A stretch of 33,907 nt of DNA, from contig CACYQB010000033.1 of assembly GCA_902776435.1 (NCBI GenBank), positions 1 through 33,907 of the forward strand. Reading direction: 5' to 3'. The notes under the pieces are model-generated. The model was not told the DNA's origin, made no database searches, and saw nothing but the letters and a program-made list of their open reading frames with translations. A program made the position numbers and the translations under genes. The DNA comes from an uncultured Bacteroidales bacterium (lineage in GTDB: Bacteria; Bacteroidota; Bacteroidia; Bacteroidales; Muribaculaceae). This document shows, piece after piece, positions 29,940 to 33,907 of this stretch (its first letter is position 1; every line of letters starts with the position of its first letter).

Positions 29940-31694
29940 ATGATTATGAAGAAGCTTACTTTACTTATGTTGCTCTTGATCGCTGGCGCATTCGCAATGA
30001 ATGCCCAGGATGAGAAGGAGCCGATGCGTTCTGCCATCTTCGACAACCTCCCCTCGGAGTTCACGCAGTTGGGCAACACCTCGATTTATTACAGCATCAC
30101 TCAACGTACTGCAGCAGGCCCTGGCAACATTGTTGGTGTCAGCATCCTGGGTGAGATTAATGACCAGTACTATTCATCAACCTATGAGGCCAATGGCTGG
30201 TTCTTTGGTTATCCCCAGAGGGCTGGTGCAGGTTTCCTTGCAGCATTCCAGGTAGAGGGCTACGATGCCGTTCAGGTCAACGCTGCTACGGGTACCACCT
30301 CCCATGGTGTAACCTTCAACACAAGTCTTGAACCTCAGGGCGAGGTGGCAGCCAGGATCATTTACACCCTGACCAACACTAACGATGTGCCCGTGACCGT
30401 TAATGCCGGCGTTTGGGGCGACATCATGATTGGTGACAACGACGCTGCTCCCCTGGAGCGCCTGAAAAACAAGCAGGACTATGTGTACGGTATTAAGATG
30501 AAATATAGTAATGCCCCGGGCACTCCGCTGTTGTGCGCCCTCTTTGGCGAAGGTGTTACTGGTGCAACCCCCAGAAGTGACTATTGGTTCGGTCAGTACC
30601 GCAACAACTACAGCAACAACCAGATTGTTGGTAACTACGACACCAATATCTCTAACTACATGCAGGAGAACGGCAACTATGACTGCGGTTTGGGCTTCTG
30701 CTGGAGGGGTAAGGAGATCCAGCCGGGTCAGACCATCGAGTTGTCTTGGGTAATCAGCGTTGGTGAGATTGACTACGAGGAGCCTTTCGTTCCTGGTGAT
30801 GACCGCTTCGAGTATGAGGTTGAGGCCGAAAATATTGATGCTTGGAATGACCTGGGTACCGGTCACCCCGCTCACGTTTGGGGTTACTATGAGCACCCCT
30901 ATGGCCAGGTCGGTTACATCGAGTATCAGGTAGATGGTGGCGAGTGGTTCCGCATCGAGGAGCCCCTCATCTCGGGTGAGAACTTCGACCTGGACTTCAT
31001 CATGCGCTTCGATCTTGAAAACATCACGCTCCACGTGCTTGACCTGCGCTTCACCGATGGCTTGGGCAACTATGTTGACATGAATGGCCTCAGCTGGGTA
31101 GATGTTCGCTCGTTAGACGTCGAGGGCTTCGAGGATCGTCAGTACAATGGCGAGCCGCAGATCTATAACGTATCTGTTGATGGTGGCGAATCATTCGAGG
31201 TTGGTCTCGACGGCCAGTTCGTTGATCCGGGCCAATACTTCTATCAGATCTTTGGTGACTATTACGATAACACCATCGGCATCAAGACTGTAGAGTTCGA
31301 GATCCTCTTGGGTGATCCTGAGATTCAGGTTATCCTTCCCGGTAACGTTGAGTACGACGGTCTGCCCCACGGCGCTACTGTAGAGGTTCTCGTTGGTGAC
31401 AACGACTACATCATCACCTACGTGAACACCGCTACTGGCGAAATCTTGACCGAGGCTCCCACCGAGATCGGCATCTATGAGGTATTCGTTGAGCTGCTCG
31501 AGAGCGAGTACTACAATGGTATGGAGAACACCTCGTTCGGCATGTTCGAGATCTACAAGAAGCACACCGCTGTTGAGGAGATCACCGTTAACAACGACAA
31601 CGGCGCATGGTACACCATCGAGGGTATCCGCGTGAACGCTCCCACCGAGCGTGGTATCTACATCCACAACGGCAAGAAGTACATCGTGAAGTAA
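29940..31694 (+). CDS. Secreted protein of unknown function with a T9SS-like C-terminal motif
   Basis: A 584-aa exported protein; the signal peptide is about 1-22 (MKKLTLLMLLLIAG, ending MNAQ). The first 280 or so residues are rich in Gly, Asn and Tyr and look like a beta-sandwich domain (LTNTNDVPVTVNAGVWGDIM). A long middle part has repeated Ig-like features (VEYDGLPHGATVEV with EAPTEIGIYEVFVELLES resembles an MBG-type domain). The end, AWYTIEGIRVNAPTERGIYI then HNGKKYIVK, resembles the C-terminal sorting motif of Bacteroidota secreted proteins. No catalytic residues are recognised. The ATG at 29940 or the better-placed one at 29946 may be the start. A terminator follows closely. Confidence 0.75.
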   Translation: MIMKKLTLLMLLLIAGAFAMNAQDEKEPMRSAIFDNLPSEFTQLGNTSIYYSITQRTAAGPGNIVGVSILGEINDQYYSSTYEANGWFFGYPQRAGAGFLAAFQVEGYDAVQVNAATGTTSHGVTFNTSLEPQGEVAARIIYTLTNTNDVPVTVNAGVWGDIMIGDNDAAPLERLKNKQDYVYGIKMKYSNAPGTPLLCALFGEGVTGATPRSDYWFGQYRNNYSNNQIVGNYDTNISNYMQENGNYDCGLGFCWRGKEIQPGQTIELSWVISVGEIDYEEPFVPGDDRFEYEVEAENIDAWNDLGTGHPAHVWGYYEHPYGQVGYIEYQVDGGEWFRIEEPLISGENFDLDFIMRFDLENITLHVLDLRFTDGLGNYVDMNGLSWVDVRSLDVEGFEDRQYNGEPQIYNVSVDGGESFEVGLDGQFVDPGQYFYQIFGDYYDNTIGIKTVEFEILLGDPEIQVILPGNVEYDGLPHGATVEVLVGDNDYIITYVNTATGEILTEAPTEIGIYEVFVELLESEYYNGMENTSFGMFEIYKKHTAVEEITVNNDNGAWYTIEGIRVNAPTERGIYIHNGKKYIVK

Positions 31695-31729
31695 TCACGC
31701 TCTTCATTACCGATTGAGGTAAGAAATTT

Positions 31730-31762
31730 GGCAGCTCTGCACACCGCAGGGCTGCCTTTTTT
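31730..31762 (+). terminator. Terminator of the 584-aa protein gene
   Basis: GGCAGCTCTGC pairs with GCAGGGCTGCC (one mismatch) around ACACC, then TTTTTT. It lies 35 bp past the stop codon. Confidence 0.88.
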
Positions 31763-31796
31763 CATCCCCCTTCACCAAAATCTCCAAAATATTCCG

Positions 31797-31804
31797 TACC
31801 TTTG
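31797..31804 (+). promoter_or_regulatory. Promoter -7 element TACCTTTG for the C69 dipeptidase
   Basis: Exact TAnnTTTG match about 140 bp upstream of the ATG at 31946, so the leader is unusually long. The leader contains the TTGCGAGC repeat pair (31865-31885) and GCGTCTTA repeats (31899-31922). Confidence 0.55.
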
Positions 31805-31864
31805 CACCATATCAAATAACAAACTTTACGTCAAGCCGCCAAGTAGCTAAGTTTTTTATGTCTT

Positions 31865-31885
31865 TTGCGAGCCTCTTGCGAGCAA
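31865..31885. repeat. TTGCGAGC repeat, also found beyond the far side of the C69 gene
   Basis: TTGCGAGCCTCTTGCGAGCAA here recurs as TTGCGAGCCCTTGCGAGCAA at 33673-33692, one base shorter. The two copies flank the C69 dipeptidase gene in the same orientation. Confidence 0.55.
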
Positions 31886-31945
31886 ATATAAAATTATTAG
31901 CGTCTTAGCGTCTTAGCGTGAGATATCAGACATCTATTATCAAAT

Positions 31946-33559
31946 ATGAAGTTCCCGATCTTTCTTGCCGTCCTGATGATGGCTCTCAGTGTGAACAGCA
32001 ACGCCCAGGATGCCGAGCGCATGACCGAGTCTTGCACCAGCATCATGGTCGGCAAACTCGCCTCGACCGACGGCTCTGTCATCACCTCCCACACTTGTGA
32101 CGCGCGTTACCGCACGTGGATGACGATGACGCCCGCGCGCGACTATGACCGCGATACGGTCACCGCTGTCTATCGCAACCGCTTCCATACCAATTCCCCT
32201 GCCGACGTGACGGGCATGACGCAGACGGGCACCATCCCCCAGGTGCGCCACACCTACCGTTTCCTTGACACCGCCTATCCCTGCCTCAACGAGAAACAGC
32301 TGGCCATGGGCGAAACAACCATCAGTGGACGCGACACCTTGCAGAACAAGGCCGGCATCTTCATGATTGAGGAACTGGCACGCATCGCACTGGAGCGCTG
32401 CACGACCGCCCGTGACGCCATCCGCCTGATGGGAGAACTGGTCAAGAAATACGGCTACGGCGACAGTGGCGAGTGCCTCACCATTGCCGACAAGCAGGAG
32501 GCTTGGATCTTTGAGGTCTTCGGCGAGGGGCCCAAGAAAGTCGGCGGCGTGTGGGCTGCCGTGCGCATCCCCGATGACGAGATCACCGTTTCGGCCAACA
32601 TCTCGCGCATTGGCTACCTTGACCTGAACGATCCTGACCACTATATGGCATCGGACAATGTGTACGATGTGGCACGCAAGTTGAAACTCTGGGACGGCAA
32701 GGAACCTTTCTGCTTCTGGAAGGCTTACAGTGGCACCAACTATCTCAAGCAGGTCAAGAACTACAGCATCCGCGAACTCTACATCATGCAGCAACTCGCC
32801 CCGTCGCTCAACCTGACCGACACCATCGAGAACCTGCCCCTGAGCATCAAGCCGGACAAGAAGGTCAGCGTCCAGGACGTTTCGCGTCTGCTGGGCAGCT
32901 ACTATGAGGGCACAGCACTCGACTTGAGTGCCCGCCACAAGATTCCCAACCCCAAGCGCAAGGATAAGCAGGGCAACCTTGTCGAGAATGAGCCGGACAG
33001 CATCGTCTCGCCCGTCGCCAACCCCTGGATTACCAATGAGCAGTTGGCGATGTTCTATGCTATGGGTGACTCGGCGATGAAGTGGACGCGCACCGTCAGC
33101 GTGCCCTGGTGCTCCTATAGCACCGTCATCCAGCTGCGCTCCTGGCTCCCCGACGAGGTGGGTGGCGTGGCATGGATCGCCTTTGACAACCCGGGCCAGA
33201 GCCCCAGGTTCCCCGTCTTCTGCGGCAATACCGACCTGCCCGCTACGATGAAGGTCTGTGGACACAGCGCCGAAGACGACAACACCGTCCTGTGGCAGTT
33301 CCGCAAGGCCAACCGCCTCGCCTCGCTCCGTTGGGGCGCCTTCCGCAAGACACTCGAGCCCGTCCGTGACCACTTCCTCGAGAAAGGCCTGCGCGAACTC
33401 CCCGTGGTAGAAAAGACCTGGCAGGACCTCAACGCCCAGGACGGCAAGCAAGCCACCCAATACCTCAACGACTACACCACCGACTGCCTCGGCGCCGCCG
33501 CCTACCGCTGGCAAATGATGGCCCACGACTTCTGGCTCCAAACCTGGAAAGGCTTCTAA
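31946..33559 (+). CDS. C69 family dipeptidase (PepD-like), exported
   Basis: A 537-aa peptidase of family C69. The signal peptide is about 1-20 (ending NSNAQ). The catalytic Cys is Cys30 in TESCTSIMVGKLASTDGS, followed by VITSHTCDAR and, further on, YGYGDSGECLTIADKQEAW. In this N-terminal-nucleophile family the Cys is usually exposed by removing a short propeptide; here MTES would be cut off after signal removal. It should cleave dipeptides in the periplasm or outside the cell. It has its own promoter and long leader and is not coupled to neighbours. No clear rho-independent terminator follows. Confidence 0.92.
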   Translation: MKFPIFLAVLMMALSVNSNAQDAERMTESCTSIMVGKLASTDGSVITSHTCDARYRTWMTMTPARDYDRDTVTAVYRNRFHTNSPADVTGMTQTGTIPQVRHTYRFLDTAYPCLNEKQLAMGETTISGRDTLQNKAGIFMIEELARIALERCTTARDAIRLMGELVKKYGYGDSGECLTIADKQEAWIFEVFGEGPKKVGGVWAAVRIPDDEITVSANISRIGYLDLNDPDHYMASDNVYDVARKLKLWDGKEPFCFWKAYSGTNYLKQVKNYSIRELYIMQQLAPSLNLTDTIENLPLSIKPDKKVSVQDVSRLLGSYYEGTALDLSARHKIPNPKRKDKQGNLVENEPDSIVSPVANPWITNEQLAMFYAMGDSAMKWTRTVSVPWCSYSTVIQLRSWLPDEVGGVAWIAFDNPGQSPRFPVFCGNTDLPATMKVCGHSAEDDNTVLWQFRKANRLASLRWGAFRKTLEPVRDHFLEKGLRELPVVEKTWQDLNAQDGKQATQYLNDYTTDCLGAAAYRWQMMAHDFWLQTWKGF

Positions 33560-33907
33560 CCCACAAAAAAGAGGTTTTAGGTCTTAGGCTTTAGGGGGCG
33601 CCTGTAACCTAAGGATCGTGCTTCGCACGAGAAATCAAACAAAATTATTAATTAAAATTTTTTTTTAATTTCTTGCGAGCCCTTGCGAGCAATCATGGAA
33701 ATGCGTTAGGGGGTCGTATGCCCTCCGCACAATTCGCCGTTAGAAAAAGAAGACAAGAAGCACAAGAAACACAATTTGTTGATTATCATAATATTGTACT
33801 TCTTGTATTTCTTGTTTTCATAATAAAAATAGGTTGTATTAGTAGTAAAAAGGTTGTTATTGTTGTTTGAAATAGGATGGCGGATGCCAAAAAAATAAAT
33901 TCGTTAA
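33560..33907. other. Intergenic end of window without a gene
   Basis: The 348 bp hold a small hairpin TCGTGC-TTC-GCACGA (33616-33630), an AT-rich palindromic run (33641-33670), the TTGCGAGC repeat (33673-33692) and copy 2 of the dispersed inverted repeat (33749-33819). I see no credible coding sequence; a 65-codon frame at 33673 runs through the repeats and is not convincing. Confidence 0.7.
33749..33819. repeat. Dispersed intergenic inverted repeat, copy 2
   Basis: The left arm (33749-33774) differs from copy 1 at one base and pairs with 33794-33819 at 21 of 26 positions. The loop again contains TTGATTATCA. Copy 1 is at 6488-6567. Confidence 0.7.

Noticed and set aside
31940-33541. A 533-codon open frame on the minus strand across the C69 gene
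   Set aside because: It is the exact antisense of a well-supported peptidase gene, with low-complexity Val/Ala/Gly/His composition and no recognisable domain.

Overview
The window looks like chromosomal DNA from a Bacteroidales bacterium, most likely near Prevotellaceae or Muribaculaceae. Four things point there. The tmRNA encodes the tag GENNYALAA. The Bacteroidota -7 promoter element TAnnTTTG (usually TACCTTTG) stands before most transcription units. Lipoproteins carry the acidic residues after the lipid cysteine that mark surface export in this phylum. Phylum-typical families are present (DUF4301, OmpR-like OMP_b-brl_3 receptors, dockerin-bearing secreted proteins). No tRNA, rRNA or CRISPR array was seen.

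Layout. (1) 1-6.7 kb, minus strand, visibly AT-richer, is an accessory island. It holds a UmuD-like fragment at the edge, a lipoprotein plus retropepsin-like pair, an outer-membrane beta-barrel receptor, a membrane-anchored winged-helix regulator translationally coupled to a 47-aa ORF, and a small lipoprotein. Around these lie three fragments of a phage tail tape-measure gene, two of them carrying inserted small repeats. (2) 6.7-12.4 kb, minus, is a cobalamin-riboswitch operon: TonB receptor, CbiK-like chelatase lipoprotein, second TonB receptor, with a clear terminator. (3) 12.5-14.7 kb has a 5'-truncated dockerin protein gene, ssrA (tmRNA) and a DEDDy exonuclease. (4) 14.8-21.1 kb is core: a long RelA/SpoT protein with a degenerate hydrolase site, DUF4301 plus periplasmic thioredoxin, rpsF-rpsR-rplI and a Dabb protein. 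(5) 21.1-26.1 kb, minus, has a large modular secreted protein with an internal dockerin, then ftsY-rimO. (6) 26.1-33.9 kb, plus, has a type-B carboxylesterase lipoprotein, a GH29 alpha-L-fucosidase, a secreted hypothetical protein and a C69 dipeptidase, with dispersed non-coding repeats between them.

Best leads. Three 11-bp-spaced direct repeats of TGTCAGG (PhoB/OmpR-box geometry) lie between the membrane-bound winged-helix regulator and the receptor it probably controls, with the 47-aa ORF coupled ahead of the regulator. The riboswitch-controlled operon places a cobaltochelatase-like protein outside the cytoplasm. Two related MITE-like elements (196 and 244 bp, opposite orientation, apparent 8-bp target duplications) sit exactly on the stop codons of two neighbouring genes. 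All family assignments come from motif recognition by eye; no search was run.
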